Source: Collimonas sp. OK412 (GTDB lineage Bacteria > Pseudomonadota > Gammaproteobacteria > Burkholderiales > Burkholderiaceae_D). Taken from it: DNA of 64,000 nt. Both the position numbers and the translations under genes were made by a program. The stretch is taken from contig NZ_FOLC01000001.1 in NCBI RefSeq assembly GCF_900112135.1, positions 372,001 to 436,000 on the forward strand, in the 5' to 3' direction. The notes beneath the pieces are model-generated. The model had not been told where the DNA came from. It saw only the letters and a program-made list of their open reading frames with translations, and ran no database searches. How positions within the stretch are numbered: the first letter of the stretch is position 1; every line of letters starts with the position of its first letter. This document shows, in pieces, positions 17,417-26,836 of this stretch.

Positions 17417-18400
17417 ATGAGAATGAAGAAAACACGCTTTATAGCTTTGGGATTAATGGTAGGTACACTGGCCGCCTGTACCACTCCGCGCACTCCGGCG
17501 CCGGTAGTCGAACGTCGGCCAGGCGGCAGCGGTGCGGTAGCTACCGCGGCTGCGCCGGAAACACCGCGGGCCGCTGAAGGAGGCGGTACTTATACAGTGA
17601 AGCAGGGCGACACCTTGTACCGGATCGCGCTTGAATTCGGCCAGAGCTATCGCGATATCGTGGCCTGGAACAAGCTGGACAACGCCAACGACATCAAGGT
17701 TGGCCAGGTGCTGCGGGTGCAGCCTCCGGGTAGCGGTTCCGGTTCGGCCGGGGGCGCCCAGACCGGCAGCGTAGCTTCCGGTTCGGGGGTGGAGGTGCGT
17801 TCTCTGGGATCCGCGCCGTCGGCAGCGGCTGCCGCCAGCGGCGGCAACAAGAGCGGACCGCGCGGCGACAAGCGCCCGTATTCCGACAGCGCATTGGCTG
17901 AGCTGCAAAAGCCCGATGCCGGGCCGTCCAGCGAGACGCCGAAACCGGCGCCGACGCCGGCCGTGGCGGCGCCTGCCACTGCCGCAGCTGCCGGTGGCGC
18001 AGCCTCGACAGCCGCGCCGGCATCCGGCGACGAAGACAAGGTGGACTGGATGTGGCCGGCGGAAGGCAAGCAGGTAGGCGCTTTCGACCAGGGCAAGAAA
18101 GGCATCGATATCGCGGGCAAAGCCGGACAGGCCGTGGTCGCCGCGGCCGGCGGCAAGATAATGTATGCCGGCAGCGGCATCCGCGGCTACGGTAATTTGG
18201 TTATCATCAAACATACCAGCAACTTGTTGTCCGCTTACGCGCATAATAAGAGCATCCTGGTAAAAGAGGGGCAGACGGTGAGCAAGGGCCAGAAAATTGC
18301 CGAAATGGGTAATTCGGACAGCGATGCGGTCAAGCTGCATTTCGAAATCCGCCAGCAAGGCAAACCTGTGGATCCATCGAAATTCTTACCTAGTCGATAA
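17417..18400 (+). CDS. nlpD: NlpD-like LysM/M23 lipoprotein, amidase activator
   Basis: 327 residues from the first ATG of an ATG-AGA-ATG pair; the second (17423) is equally possible and the longer upstream frame overlaps pcm without a signal. The lipobox is GTLAAC. A LysM domain follows (TYTVKQGDTLYRIALEFGQS, about 60-105), then a Pro/Ala-rich linker and a C-terminal M23 domain (about 220-325). The first M23 metal His is missing (GKKGIDIAG) while LHFEIR is kept, as in E. coli NlpD, which has no hydrolase activity but activates the amidase AmiC in cell separation. The rpoS start codon directly follows its stop, and in relatives rpoS promoters lie inside nlpD. Confidence 0.92.
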   Translation: MRMKKTRFIALGLMVGTLAACTTPRTPAPVVERRPGGSGAVATAAAPETPRAAEGGGTYTVKQGDTLYRIALEFGQSYRDIVAWNKLDNANDIKVGQVLRVQPPGSGSGSAGGAQTGSVASGSGVEVRSLGSAPSAAAAASGGNKSGPRGDKRPYSDSALAELQKPDAGPSSETPKPAPTPAVAAPATAAAAGGAASTAAPASGDEDKVDWMWPAEGKQVGAFDQGKKGIDIAGKAGQAVVAAAGGKIMYAGSGIRGYGNLVIIKHTSNLLSAYAHNKSILVKEGQTVSKGQKIAEMGNSDSDAVKLHFEIRQQGKPVDPSKFLPSR

Positions 18401-19426
18401 ATGAGCAAACGGCCGACAGATCATCAGGATGACGAGCTTGACGATGCATCGGAGCAGATTGCCGATGACGGGCAAGATGATGTTGATGCTGTCGCCGCCG
18501 AACCGGACGTCGACGACGAAGTCGTGGTCGACGGCGTGGTGGTGGTGGTCGATGGCGTCGAGGAGCTCAAGAAAGTCCTTGCCGCCGAGCTGTCGACCGA
18601 CACCACGCAGCACTACCTGAACCAGATCGGCACCCGGCCGCTGCTGTCGGTGACCGAAGAAGTGCATTTCGCCACCCTGGCGAAACAAGGCAATTTTGAA
18701 GCCCGGCAGAAAATGATCGAGCACAACCTGCGGCTGGTGGTCTCGATTGCGAAGCACTATATCAACCGCGGCGTCGCCTTGCTCGATTTGATCGAGGAAG
18801 GCAACCTGGGCCTGATGCGGGCGATCGACAAGTTCGAGCCGGAACGCGGTTTCCGTTTCTCTACCTACGCTACCTGGTGGATACGCCAAAGCATCGAGCG
18901 CGCCATCATGAACCAGGCGCGCACCGTGCGTTTGCCGGTGCACATGGTGCGCGAGCTGAACCAGATCCTGCGCGCCAAATACCATCTGGAAGCACAGCAC
19001 CACGATGGCAAGGACGCCAGCGCCGAAGACATCGCCCACCTGGTGGACCGGCCGGTGGAGGATGTGCAGGATGTGCTGGCCCTGTCCGAACACGCGGCAT
19101 CGCTGGATGCGCCGCTGGACCAGGATCCGCTGGCCAGCTTGATGGACCTGCTGCCGAGCGCGACCGAGGAAAATCCCGATTCGCGCGCCGAACAGCAGGA
19201 AATGTCGATCCTGGTCCGGGTCTGGCTGGAAAAGCTGACCGATAAGCAGCGCAACGTCATCATGCGCCGCTTCGGCCTGGACAACGACGATCCGTCGACG
19301 CTGGAAGAGCTGGCGGCCGAAATCGGCGTCACCCGCGAGCGGGTGCGGCAGATCCAGCAGGAAGCGTTGCTCAAGCTGAAACGCTTGCTGGGCGCCAAAG
19401 GCGTCGGCAAAGACTCCTTTCTTTAA
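18401..19426 (+). CDS. rpoS: RNA polymerase sigma factor RpoS
   Basis: 341 residues with the sigma-70 architecture. Region 1.2 begins [17 protein letters not shown], region 2 carries [20 protein letters not shown] and [19 protein letters not shown], and region 4 carries [20 protein letters not shown]. It directs general stress and stationary-phase transcription. The first 50 residues are unusually acidic ([27 protein letters not shown]). The start ATG follows the nlpD stop with no gap. A 168-bp palindromic element begins 11 bp after its stop. Confidence 0.96.
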   Translation: MSKRPTDHQDDELDDASEQIADDGQDDVDAVAAEPDVDDEVVVDGVVVVVDGVEELKKVLAAELSTDTTQHYLNQIGTRPLLSVTEEVHFATLAKQGNFEARQKMIEHNLRLVVSIAKHYINRGVALLDLIEEGNLGLMRAIDKFEPERGFRFSTYATWWIRQSIERAIMNQARTVRLPVHMVRELNQILRAKYHLEAQHHDGKDASAEDIAHLVDRPVEDVQDVLALSEHAASLDAPLDQDPLASLMDLLPSATEENPDSRAEQQEMSILVRVWLEKLTDKQRNVIMRRFGLDNDDPSTLEELAAEIGVTRERVRQIQQEALLKLKRLLGAKGVGKDSFL

Positions 19427-19437
19427 ACCTGCCCGGC

Positions 19438-19605
19438 CTAGCAGCCTGTCGGACTTAGGATGATCGGCTGCAAAAATACCTGGGCGGACCATATTTCACC
19501 GGCTTCTTGGTCAATAGCTAGGCTATTGACACTGCGAATCCGGCAAAATCTGTCCTCGCCCAGCTATTTTTTCGCTTCGACCCCCTAAGTCCGACAGGCT
19601 GCTAG
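19438..19605. mobile_element. 168-bp palindromic MITE-like element after rpoS
   Basis: The left end contains agcagcctgtcggacttagg and the right end is its exact reverse complement; with the flanking CTAG the match is 22 of 22 bp (19438-19459 and 19584-19605). The interior is also nearly palindromic: gtcaatagc-tag-gctattgac forms the centre (19510-19530), and aaaaatacctgggcgg on the left pairs with cgcccagctattttt on the right. CTAG at both outer edges could be a target duplication. There is no coding frame, so it would be a non-autonomous element mobilised by a transposase elsewhere. As RNA it would fold into one long hairpin and could end rpoS transcription. Confidence 0.75.
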
Positions 19606-19666
19606 CGCTATAATCTCGCACCATTTTCTTTCTGCTGTCGCCCCTGGCGACGAATAACTGCTTCCT

Positions 19667-21016
19667 ATGCAACAAGATACTATCGACATCAAATCCCTCG
19701 ACATGGATGCGCGCGGCATCGGCCACCTGCAAAATGAAGACGGCACCCAGGGCAAGGTCATTTTTGTAGAGGGCGCCTTGCCGGGCGAGCGCGTGAGTTT
19801 TGTGTCGTATCGCAAGAAGCCGAAATGGGAAGCGGCCACCATGACCGCCTTGCACAAGGAATCGGTGTTGCGGGTGAAGCCGCAATGCCCGGTATTCGGC
19901 ATGTGCGGCGGCTGCGCCATGCAGCACCTTGAGCCGACGGCGCAGGTGGCGATCAAGCAGCGTGTGCTGGAAGACAACCTGTGGCATATCGGCAAGGTTA
20001 AGGCGGAATCCATGCTGCGGCCGATTTACGGGCCGACCTGGGGCTATCGCTACCGCGCCCGCATTTCGGTGCGCAACGTACCTAAAAAGGGCGGGGTGCT
20101 GGTCGGTTTCCATGAACGGAAATCGTCTTTCATCACCGACATGAAAACCTGCGAAATATTGCCGCCGAATGTATCAGCGATGCTGGTGCCGCTGCGCCAC
20201 CTGATTGCGTCGCTGAGCCTGATTGACCAGATCCCGCAAATTGAACTGGCGATAGGCGAGGGGCCGCAGGGCAAAGTGACGGCGCTGGTGCTGCGCATCA
20301 TGGCGACGCCGACGGCGGACGACGAAATCAAATTGAAGGCATTCGCCGACCAATACAGTGTGAACTGGTGGCTGCAAACCGCGGGCCCGGACAGCGCCTA
20401 TCCGTTTTATCCGGAGCAGGGCGAGCTGTACTATACCTTGCCCGAATTCGGTGTGCGCATGCCGTTCAAGCCCACCGATTTCACCCAGGTGAACCATCAG
20501 ATCAACCGGGTGCTGGTGGCGCGCGCCTTGCGTTTGCTGGATGTGCAGCCGGGCGAACGGGTCGCCGACCTGTTCTGCGGCCTGGGAAATTTCACGCTGC
20601 CGTTGGCGACGCAGGCGCAGCAGGTGGTCGGGATCGAAGGCAGCCAGGCGCTGATCAACCGTGCCGGCGAGAATGCCGCGGTCAACCAGCTGTCGGCCAA
20701 AACTACTTTTTATTGCCGCAATCTGTTTGAAGCGAGTCCGGAGGATTTTGTTGCGCTGGGCAAATTCGACCGCATGCTGATCGATCCGCCGCGCGACGGT
20801 GCAGCGGCAGTGTGCGAAGCGATCGTTGGCCTGGCGGCAATCGATCCGGCGTTGATGCCGAAGCGGATCGTGTACGTTTCGTGCAATCCGTCGACTCTGG
20901 CGCGCGACGCCGGTTTGCTGATCGCCGGCGGCTATCGCCTGAGCCAGGCCGGGGTGGTGAACATGTTCCCGCATACCGCGCATGTGGAATCGATCGCGGT
21001 GTTCGATTTGCCTTGA
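19667..21016 (+). CDS. rlmD: 23S rRNA (uracil-1939-C5)-methyltransferase RlmD
   Basis: 449 residues. An N-terminal TRAM-like RNA-binding domain (about 1-60) is followed by the Fe-S cluster cysteines in CPVFGMCGGC, then a SAM-binding domain with VADLFCGLGNFTLPLA. The catalytic loop FDRMLIDPPRDGA and VSCNPSTLARD are intact. It methylates C5 of U1939 in 23S rRNA. A TATAAT at 19609-19614 directly follows the palindromic element, so its promoter may overlap that insertion. It converges on the BI-1 gene through a shared terminator. Confidence 0.95.
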   Translation: MQQDTIDIKSLDMDARGIGHLQNEDGTQGKVIFVEGALPGERVSFVSYRKKPKWEAATMTALHKESVLRVKPQCPVFGMCGGCAMQHLEPTAQVAIKQRVLEDNLWHIGKVKAESMLRPIYGPTWGYRYRARISVRNVPKKGGVLVGFHERKSSFITDMKTCEILPPNVSAMLVPLRHLIASLSLIDQIPQIELAIGEGPQGKVTALVLRIMATPTADDEIKLKAFADQYSVNWWLQTAGPDSAYPFYPEQGELYYTLPEFGVRMPFKPTDFTQVNHQINRVLVARALRLLDVQPGERVADLFCGLGNFTLPLATQAQQVVGIEGSQALINRAGENAAVNQLSAKTTFYCRNLFEASPEDFVALGKFDRMLIDPPRDGAAAVCEAIVGLAAIDPALMPKRIVYVSCNPSTLARDAGLLIAGGYRLSQAGVVNMFPHTAHVESIAVFDLP

Positions 21017-21030
21017 TGCGACTCGCTCGG

Positions 21031-21066
21031 CAATAAAAAACCGGCCTTTTGGCCGGTTTTTTATTG
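21031..21066. terminator. Bidirectional rho-independent terminator
   Basis: A perfect 16-bp stem (21031-21046 with 21051-21066) around the loop TTTT. The GC core is CCGGCC/GGCCGG and it is flanked by A and T runs on both sides, so it can stop rlmD on the plus strand and the Bax-inhibitor-like gene on the minus strand. Confidence 0.95.
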
Positions 21067-21079
21067 CATGCAGCATTAC

Positions 21080-21775
21080 TTAGTTTCGATTGCCGCCGAA
21101 GATTCCCAGCAGGGACAGCAGGTTGACAAAAATGTTATAGACATCCAGGTACAGGCTCAGCGTTGCCGAGATGTAATTGGTTTCGCCGCCATTGATGATG
21201 CGTTGCACGTCGTACAGGATGTAGGCCGAGAAAATCGCGATGGCGATCACCGATACCGCCAGGTAGAGCGCCGGGATCTGCAGGAAGACATTGGCCAGCG
21301 AGGCCAGCAGCAGCACCACGACACCGGCAAACAGCCATTTCCCCATGTTCGAGAAATCGCGCTTGCTGACCGTAGCGATGCTTGCCATGACGACAAATAC
21401 GCTGGCGGTGCCGCCGAAAGCCATCATGATCAGCGAGGCGCCGTTCGAGAAGCCGACCAGCGTATGGCCGATCAGGCGCGACAGCATCAGGCCCATGAAG
21501 AAAGTAAAGCCGAGCAGGAGCAGCACGCCCCAGCCGGAGTTCTTGGTCTTTTCAATTGCATAGAAGAAACCAAACGCTACGGCCATGAAGGCCATGAAGC
21601 CGATCAGCGGACTTTTTCCGAAGAAGCTGAAGTCCATCTGTACCCCCAGCCAGGCGCCGGCAATCGTCGGCAGCATGGACAGGGCCAGCAGCCAGTACGT
21701 GTTGCGCAGCACGCGGTGCTGTACGCTCAGCGCGGTGCTGCCGGGAGAGTAGGTCGGTTGCAGGTTCGGGTTCAT
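21080..21775 (-). CDS. Bax inhibitor-1/YccA-family membrane protein
   Basis: About 231 residues from the ATG that follows an AAAGGAG site; an in-frame TTG eight codons upstream is less likely. Seven membrane segments can be seen, from NTYWLLALSMLPTIAGAWL to the C-terminal FVNLLSLLG. The pair IISA/DVQRIINGG near the end of helix six matches the conserved Asp of the TMBIM family pH sensor. In E. coli YccA modulates the membrane protease FtsH, and HflKC, encoded further right, does the same. The bacterial function is otherwise poorly known. It is monocistronic. Confidence 0.88.
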   Translation of the reverse strand: MNPNLQPTYSPGSTALSVQHRVLRNTYWLLALSMLPTIAGAWLGVQMDFSFFGKSPLIGFMAFMAVAFGFFYAIEKTKNSGWGVLLLLGFTFFMGLMLSRLIGHTLVGFSNGASLIMMAFGGTASVFVVMASIATVSKRDFSNMGKWLFAGVVVLLLASLANVFLQIPALYLAVSVIAIAIFSAYILYDVQRIINGGETNYISATLSLYLDVYNIFVNLLSLLGIFGGNRN

Positions 21776-22034
21776 CAGGGACTCCTTTGGAAATTGCAAA
21801 AGTATTAAACTGTTGCGATCATAGCATCTACTTCAGCATCATTACATGAGACAACAACGCCGCAAAGTGGTTCTCAAGCCTTTTTTAAGGGATTTCTATG
21901 GCATGCGGCTTGCGTTTTGGCTGGTTTTGACGATTCTACATGGGTGTTTCGTGTTAAAATCAAAGGTTGATTGAACTATTAACCAGTCATTTAAATAAGC
22001 AGCTTAACCCTTTCATTTTATTGGAGTTTTTCAG

Positions 22035-22442
22035 ATGGCAATTGAACGCACCCTGTCGATTATCAAACCGGACGCAGTGGCAAAGAACGTAATCGGTCAG
22101 ATTTACACCCGTTTTGAAAACGCTGGCCTGAAAATCGTTGCTGCCCGCATGACGCACCTGTCGCGCGCAGAAGCAGAAGGTTTCTACGCGGTTCACCGCG
22201 AGCGTCCTTTCTTCAAGGACCTGGTCGACTTCATGATCTCCGGCCCAGTGATGATCCAAGCGCTGGAAGGCGAAAACGCAGTACTGAAGCACCGCGACCT
22301 GATGGGCGCAACCGATCCCAAGAAGGCAGAAAAAGGCACCATCCGTGCTGACTTCGCTGACTCGATCGATGCCAACGCAGTGCACGGTTCGGACGCAGTG
22401 GAAGCGGCGAAAGTTGAAATCGCTTATTTCTTCCCAGCGTAA
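22035..22442 (+). CDS. ndk: Nucleoside diphosphate kinase
   Basis: 135 residues. The family start [18 protein letters not shown] and the phosphohistidine motif NAVHGSD are intact. It transfers the gamma phosphate between nucleoside triphosphates and diphosphates through the active-site His. The C-terminus stops at FFPA, about six residues shorter than most betaproteobacterial homologues. A GGAG site precedes the ATG. It leads the long conserved block ending at purA. The 259-bp region upstream has a TTGACG/TAAAAT pair, but the spacing (22 bp) is too long for a confident promoter. Confidence 0.96.
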   Translation: MAIERTLSIIKPDAVAKNVIGQIYTRFENAGLKIVAARMTHLSRAEAEGFYAVHRERPFFKDLVDFMISGPVMIQALEGENAVLKHRDLMGATDPKKAEKGTIRADFADSIDANAVHGSDAVEAAKVEIAYFFPA

Positions 22443-22528
22443 TTGTTTTAAATGCTTTGCATAGTTGTGGGCAGGGAAGCGCGCCGCACGGCGCCCCTGT
22501 CCTGCAATTATTTTGAATTGGAAATGCC

Positions 22529-23704
22529 ATGACTGCTCTCACCAACCTGCTGGATCTGGATCCCGCACAACTGACCGCTTATTGCGGCGAGTTGGGTGAG
22601 AAGCCGTTTCGCGCAAAACAACTGCTGCGCTGGATCCATCAATTCGGCGCACACGATTTCGATGCAATGACAGATCTGGCCAAGTCATTGCGTGACAAGC
22701 TGGCGACGCGGGCGATGATTGCCGCTCCCGCCGTGATCAGCGATCACACTTCAACCGACGGCACCCGCAAATGGCTGCTCGACGTCGGCCAGGGCAATGC
22801 GGTGGAGACGGTGTTCATTCCCGAAGAAAACCGCGGCACCCTGTGCATTTCGACCCAGGCCGGCTGCGCCGTGAACTGCCGCTTCTGCTCCACGGGCAAG
22901 CAAGGCTTCAGCCGCAACCTGACGGTCGGTGAAATCATCGGCCAGTTATGGATGGCCGAGTTTGAACTGCGCAAATCCAAGGGCATCGAGCCCGGCCATA
23001 AAGGCGAGCGCCAGATCACCAACGTGGTGATGATGGGCATGGGCGAACCTTTGCTGAACTATGAGCCGACGGTGACCGCGCTCAAGCTGATGCTGGACGA
23101 TAACGCCTACGGCCTGTCGCGCCGCCGCGTGACCTTGTCCACCAGCGGCGTAGTGCCGATGATCGACAAGCTGTCGCAAGACTGCGCGGTAGCGATGGCG
23201 GTATCGCTGCATGCTTCCAACGACACCTTGCGCGACGGCCTGGTGCCGCTCAACAAGAAATATCCGCTGCGCGACCTGATGGCGGCCTGCAAGCGCTACC
23301 TGGAATTCGCGCCGCGCGATTTCATCACTTTTGAATATTGCATGCTGGATGGCGTCAACGATACCGACGCCCACGCGCGCGAACTGGTCGCCCTGGTGCA
23401 GGGCCACGCAGGCGGGCCAGCCGTACCTTGCAAATTCAACCTGATTCCGTTCAATCCTTTTCCCGAGTCGGGATTGAAGCGTTCGAACAATCCGCGCATC
23501 AAGGCTTTCGCCCAGGTCCTGATGGACGCCGGCATCGTCACCACCGTGCGCAAGACGCGCGGCGACGACATCGACGCTGCCTGCGGCCAGCTCGCCGGCG
23601 AAGTGCAAGACCGGACTAGGGTGCAGGAACGCATGCAGAAAATGACCGAATATCAACAGAAATTCGGGAAGAATTTTGGCCGTATCATCGAGGTGTCTCA
23701 GTGA
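22529..23704 (+). CDS. rlmN: Dual-specificity 23S rRNA m2A2503 / tRNA m2A37 methyltransferase RlmN
   Basis: 391 residues, radical SAM. The cluster cysteines are in [18 protein letters not shown], and the SAM-side GMGEPLLNY and C-terminal resolving Cys region (DIDAACGQL) are intact. It adds a methyl group to C2 of A2503 in 23S rRNA and A37 of some tRNAs. It overlaps pilW by 4 bp (GTGA), an arrangement seen across Burkholderiales. Confidence 0.96.
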   Translation: MTALTNLLDLDPAQLTAYCGELGEKPFRAKQLLRWIHQFGAHDFDAMTDLAKSLRDKLATRAMIAAPAVISDHTSTDGTRKWLLDVGQGNAVETVFIPEENRGTLCISTQAGCAVNCRFCSTGKQGFSRNLTVGEIIGQLWMAEFELRKSKGIEPGHKGERQITNVVMMGMGEPLLNYEPTVTALKLMLDDNAYGLSRRRVTLSTSGVVPMIDKLSQDCAVAMAVSLHASNDTLRDGLVPLNKKYPLRDLMAACKRYLEFAPRDFITFEYCMLDGVNDTDAHARELVALVQGHAGGPAVPCKFNLIPFNPFPESGLKRSNNPRIKAFAQVLMDAGIVTTVRKTRGDDIDAACGQLAGEVQDRTRVQERMQKMTEYQQKFGKNFGRIIEVSQ

Positions 23705-24543
23705 TAGAAAAAGTAAGCAGCAAGCTAGGGAGCTGGCAAAGCCGGCTGGTGTTCGCCACGGCTACCTTGTCGTTATTGACCGGCTTGAGTGCTTGCACCA
23801 CGCCACCGTCGAGCAGCGACAGCGAGGGTGGTTCGCGCCGCGAACTGGCGACCAGCTCGGACCAGACCGAAGCGCAGCGCCGCGCCGGCATTCGTTTGCA
23901 GCTGGCGATCGGTTATTACGAACAGCACCAGCTGGAAGTCGCGCTGGACGAAATCAAGCAGGCTTTGGTGGCAGATCCTGAATTGGGCGATGCCTATAGC
24001 GTGCGTGGACTGATCTACATGGAGATGTCTGAAAATCGCCTGGCCGACGATAATTTCCAGCACGCCCTGCGGCTGTCGCCGAGCAATCCGGATTACGCCA
24101 ACAACTATGGCTGGTTCCTGTGCCAGAACGGCCGTGCCAAGGAATCGATCGCGCAATTCGAGACGGCGCTGAAGAGCCGCAACTACCAGTCGCCGGCAAA
24201 AGCCCTGACCAACGCCGGTGTCTGCAGCCTCAAATTCAACGATACCGTGGCGGCGCAGCGCTACCTGTCACAGGCGTTCCAGTTCGATGCCAGCAATCCC
24301 CTGACGAACGCCAAGCTGGCGCAGCTGGCGTATGACCGCAACGATTATGAACGGGCCCGGTTTTATATCGGCCTCGTATTGAAAACCGATGTGCAGAATG
24401 CGGAAGCATTATGGACAGCCATCAAAGTGGAGCGCAAGTTGGGTGACACAGCTGCAGAGGCAAGTTTGGCGACGCAATTGCGCCGTCGTTTTGGTGGTTC
24501 CCCTGAATTCGCCGCATATCAGCGCGGGGCGTTTGATGAGTGA
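23701..24543 (+). CDS. pilW: Type IV pilus biogenesis lipoprotein PilW/PilF
   Basis: 280 residues with a GTG start in the rlmN stop. A lipoprotein signal ends LTGLSAC. The mature part is TPR repeats: [20 protein letters not shown], then [40 protein letters not shown] and others, six in the usual count. PilF/PilW is the outer-membrane pilotin that lets the secretin PilQ assemble. It overlaps rodZ by 8 bp. Members of this family are called PilW in Neisseria and PilF in Pseudomonas. Confidence 0.93.
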   Translation: MIEKVSSKLGSWQSRLVFATATLSLLTGLSACTTPPSSSDSEGGSRRELATSSDQTEAQRRAGIRLQLAIGYYEQHQLEVALDEIKQALVADPELGDAYSVRGLIYMEMSENRLADDNFQHALRLSPSNPDYANNYGWFLCQNGRAKESIAQFETALKSRNYQSPAKALTNAGVCSLKFNDTVAAQRYLSQAFQFDASNPLTNAKLAQLAYDRNDYERARFYIGLVLKTDVQNAEALWTAIKVERKLGDTAAEASLATQLRRRFGGSPEFAAYQRGAFDE

Positions 24544-25507
24544 GCCTGAACAGCTGAAAATCGCGGATGCCGACCTCGCAGGCGAGGCAAGCGCAGTGCC
24601 TGAAACCGCCGGCGCCAATTCCGGGCAGCTCTCGCTCGGCGAGCAGCTGGCCGGCAGGCGGCAAGAACTGGGCTGGTCGGTGCAGGATGTGGCCAGCCAC
24701 CTGAAGCTGGCGCCGCGCCAGATCGACGCCATGGAAAACGATAATTACGCTGCGTTGCCTACCATGGTGATGACACGCGGCTTTATCCGTTCCTACGCAA
24801 AGCTGCTGGGCCTGGATGCGACCGCCTTGCTGGCGACCATTTCACCGGCCGTGACTGCGCAGCCGACAGCCAGCACGGTGCATGGCAGTCCCTTGTCGAC
24901 GCCTTTCTCCGAATCCCGTTTTAGTTTGATGGGCCGCAATAAATTTGCTTATAAATGGCTGGTGGTGCTGGCGGTACTGCTGTTGCTGCTGGCGGTGGCG
25001 ATACGGCTGGATGTGATTCCCGTGGTGCAGAACACGCTGCAGTCGCTGGCTGAAAAATCGGCTGCCGCGGGCAGCGCGGCAAGCACGGAAGACAAGGCAG
25101 TTGCACCAGCTGTCGAAACGCAGGCTGTCGAAACACAAGCTGTCGATACGGCGGCCAATGCGGCCTTGACTGCCACTCCTGCTCCCGCTGCGAGTGCGGC
25201 GGCGGTGTCCGAAACCGGTGTCAATGCAGTGCCGGCGAACACCCAGGTCGTGAATCCGGCGACAGCCGGCGGCGGTGAGCTGAGCCTGAACTTCCGCCAG
25301 GATTCATGGGTCGAAATCAAGCGCGCCGACAATACCGTGCTGATCTCGCGCCTGGCCAAGGCGGGCAGTGCCGAAACGGTGGATATGTCGCAGCCGGTCA
25401 ATATCATCATCGGCAATCTTGCGGGCGTCGACGCGACGCTGCGCGGCGTGCCGGTTGACCTCAAGGCCGGTTCCAAAACCAATGTGGCCAGATTGAACCT
25501 GAAATAA
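24536..25507 (+). CDS. rodZ: Cytoskeletal shape protein RodZ
   Basis: 323 residues from the ATG overlapping the pilW end; the longer frame upstream is shadow. An Xre-like HTH comes first ([20 protein letters not shown] to about residue 95), then a membrane helix ([17 protein letters not shown], about 140-157), an Ala/Thr/Val-rich periplasmic linker with a small tandem repeat, and the C-terminal DUF4115 beta domain ([18 protein letters not shown]). RodZ ties MreB filaments to the membrane to maintain rod shape. The gap to ispG is short, so both are probably on one transcript. Confidence 0.93.
   Translation: MSEPEQLKIADADLAGEASAVPETAGANSGQLSLGEQLAGRRQELGWSVQDVASHLKLAPRQIDAMENDNYAALPTMVMTRGFIRSYAKLLGLDATALLATISPAVTAQPTASTVHGSPLSTPFSESRFSLMGRNKFAYKWLVVLAVLLLLLAVAIRLDVIPVVQNTLQSLAEKSAAAGSAASTEDKAVAPAVETQAVETQAVDTAANAALTATPAPAASAAAVSETGVNAVPANTQVVNPATAGGGELSLNFRQDSWVEIKRADNTVLISRLAKAGSAETVDMSQPVNIIIGNLAGVDATLRGVPVDLKAGSKTNVARLNLK
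25109..25153 (+). repeat. Three 15-bp tandem units in the RodZ linker
   Basis: Three copies of a 15-bp unit beginning gctgtcgaaac, coding [15 protein letters not shown] in the RodZ periplasmic linker. Such in-frame repeats can change linker length by slippage. Confidence 0.8.
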
Positions 25508-25530
25508 GCGTGATGGAAAGAGAGCAGCCC

Positions 25531-26796
25531 ATGCCGCAGACGAATTTGCCAATAAGTTCAGGCCCCAGCGTGCGCCGTCTTAGCCGCGGCGCAACGATCA
25601 GCTATGGCGATCGCAAGATCGTGGTTGGCGGCGGCGCGCCGGTGGTGGTGCAGTCGATGACCAATACCGATACCGCCGATGCGATCGGCACCGCGATCCA
25701 GATCAAGGACCTGGCGCGCGCCGGTTCCGAGCTGGTGCGCATCACCGTGAACAATCCGGAAGCGGCGGCGGCCGTGCCGGCGATCCGCGAGCAACTGGAC
25801 AAGATGGGGATAGACGTGCCGCTGGTGGGGGATTTCCACTACAACGGCCATACCTTGCTGAACGACTTTCCCGAGTGCGCCCAGGCATTGTCGAAATACC
25901 GTATCAATCCGGGCAATGTCGGCAAGGGCGCCAAGCGCGACACGCAGTACGCACAGATGATCGAAGCCGCCTGCAGGTACGACAAGCCGGTTCGCATCGG
26001 CGTCAACTGGGGCAGCCTGGACCAGGCGCTGCTGGCGCGCATCATGGACGAAAACGCCCTGCGCAGCCAGCCATGGCCGGCGCAAGCAGTCATGTATGAA
26101 GCACTGGTGACTTCGGCGATAGAAAACGCGCAGCGCGCCGAAGAGCTCGGATTGGCGGCCGACCGCATCATCCTGTCGTGCAAGGTGTCGGGCGTGCAGG
26201 ACCTGATCGCCGTCTACCGCGAATTGGCGCGGCGCTGCGATTATCCTTTGCATCTCGGCCTGACCGAAGCCGGCATGGGCAGCAAAGGCATTGTCGCTTC
26301 GACCGCAGCGTTGTCGGTGCTGCTGCAAGAAGGCATAGGCGACACCATCCGGATTTCGCTGACGCCGGAACCGGGCGGCGACCGCACGCGGGAAGTGATC
26401 GTCGGCCAGGAAATCCTGCAAACCATGGGCTTGCGCAAGTTCGCGCCGATGGTGATTGCATGTCCGGGTTGCGGCCGCACCACCTCGACCGTGTTCCAGG
26501 ACCTGGCGGACAAGATCCAGACCTATCTGCGTGATCAGATGCCGGTCTGGAAAAAAGCCTACCCCGGCGTCGAAGGCATGAATGTGGCGGTGATGGGCTG
26601 CATCGTGAACGGCCCGGGCGAATCCAAGCATGCGAACATCGGCATCAGCCTGCCTGGCACCGGCGAATCGCCGGCGGCGCCGGTGTTCATCGACGGCGAG
26701 AAAAAACTGACGCTGCGCGGCGAACGGATTGCCGAAGAGTTCCAGGCAGTGGTGCTGGATTACGTGAAGAGCCACTACGGCCAGGCAGCAGCCTGA
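25531..26796 (+). CDS. ispG: 4-hydroxy-3-methylbut-2-en-1-yl diphosphate synthase IspG (GcpE)
   Basis: About 421 residues from MPQTNLP, chosen because a purine-rich stretch precedes this ATG; starts at 25510 (GTG) and 25513 (ATG) are also open. The TIM barrel part contains [14 protein letters not shown]; the C-terminal Fe4S4 ligands are in [13 protein letters not shown] and [16 protein letters not shown]. It reductively opens methylerythritol cyclodiphosphate in the MEP isoprenoid pathway. It sits 40 bp upstream of hisS, the usual betaproteobacterial neighbour. Confidence 0.95.
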   Translation: MPQTNLPISSGPSVRRLSRGATISYGDRKIVVGGGAPVVVQSMTNTDTADAIGTAIQIKDLARAGSELVRITVNNPEAAAAVPAIREQLDKMGIDVPLVGDFHYNGHTLLNDFPECAQALSKYRINPGNVGKGAKRDTQYAQMIEAACRYDKPVRIGVNWGSLDQALLARIMDENALRSQPWPAQAVMYEALVTSAIENAQRAEELGLAADRIILSCKVSGVQDLIAVYRELARRCDYPLHLGLTEAGMGSKGIVASTAALSVLLQEGIGDTIRISLTPEPGGDRTREVIVGQEILQTMGLRKFAPMVIACPGCGRTTSTVFQDLADKIQTYLRDQMPVWKKAYPGVEGMNVAVMGCIVNGPGESKHANIGISLPGTGESPAAPVFIDGEKKLTLRGERIAEEFQAVVLDYVKSHYGQAAA

Positions 26797-26836
26797 TCCG
26801 AATAAATATTAATCATTACCTGCGTATCGAAAAAGA

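Noticed and set aside
21944-21990. Sigma-70 promoter for ndk from TTGACG and TAAAAT
   Set aside because: The two hexamers are 22 bp apart, too far for a convincing promoter.
25109-25153. Start of a CRISPR or other long repeat array
   Set aside because: Only three short in-frame units within rodZ; no spacers and no cas genes.
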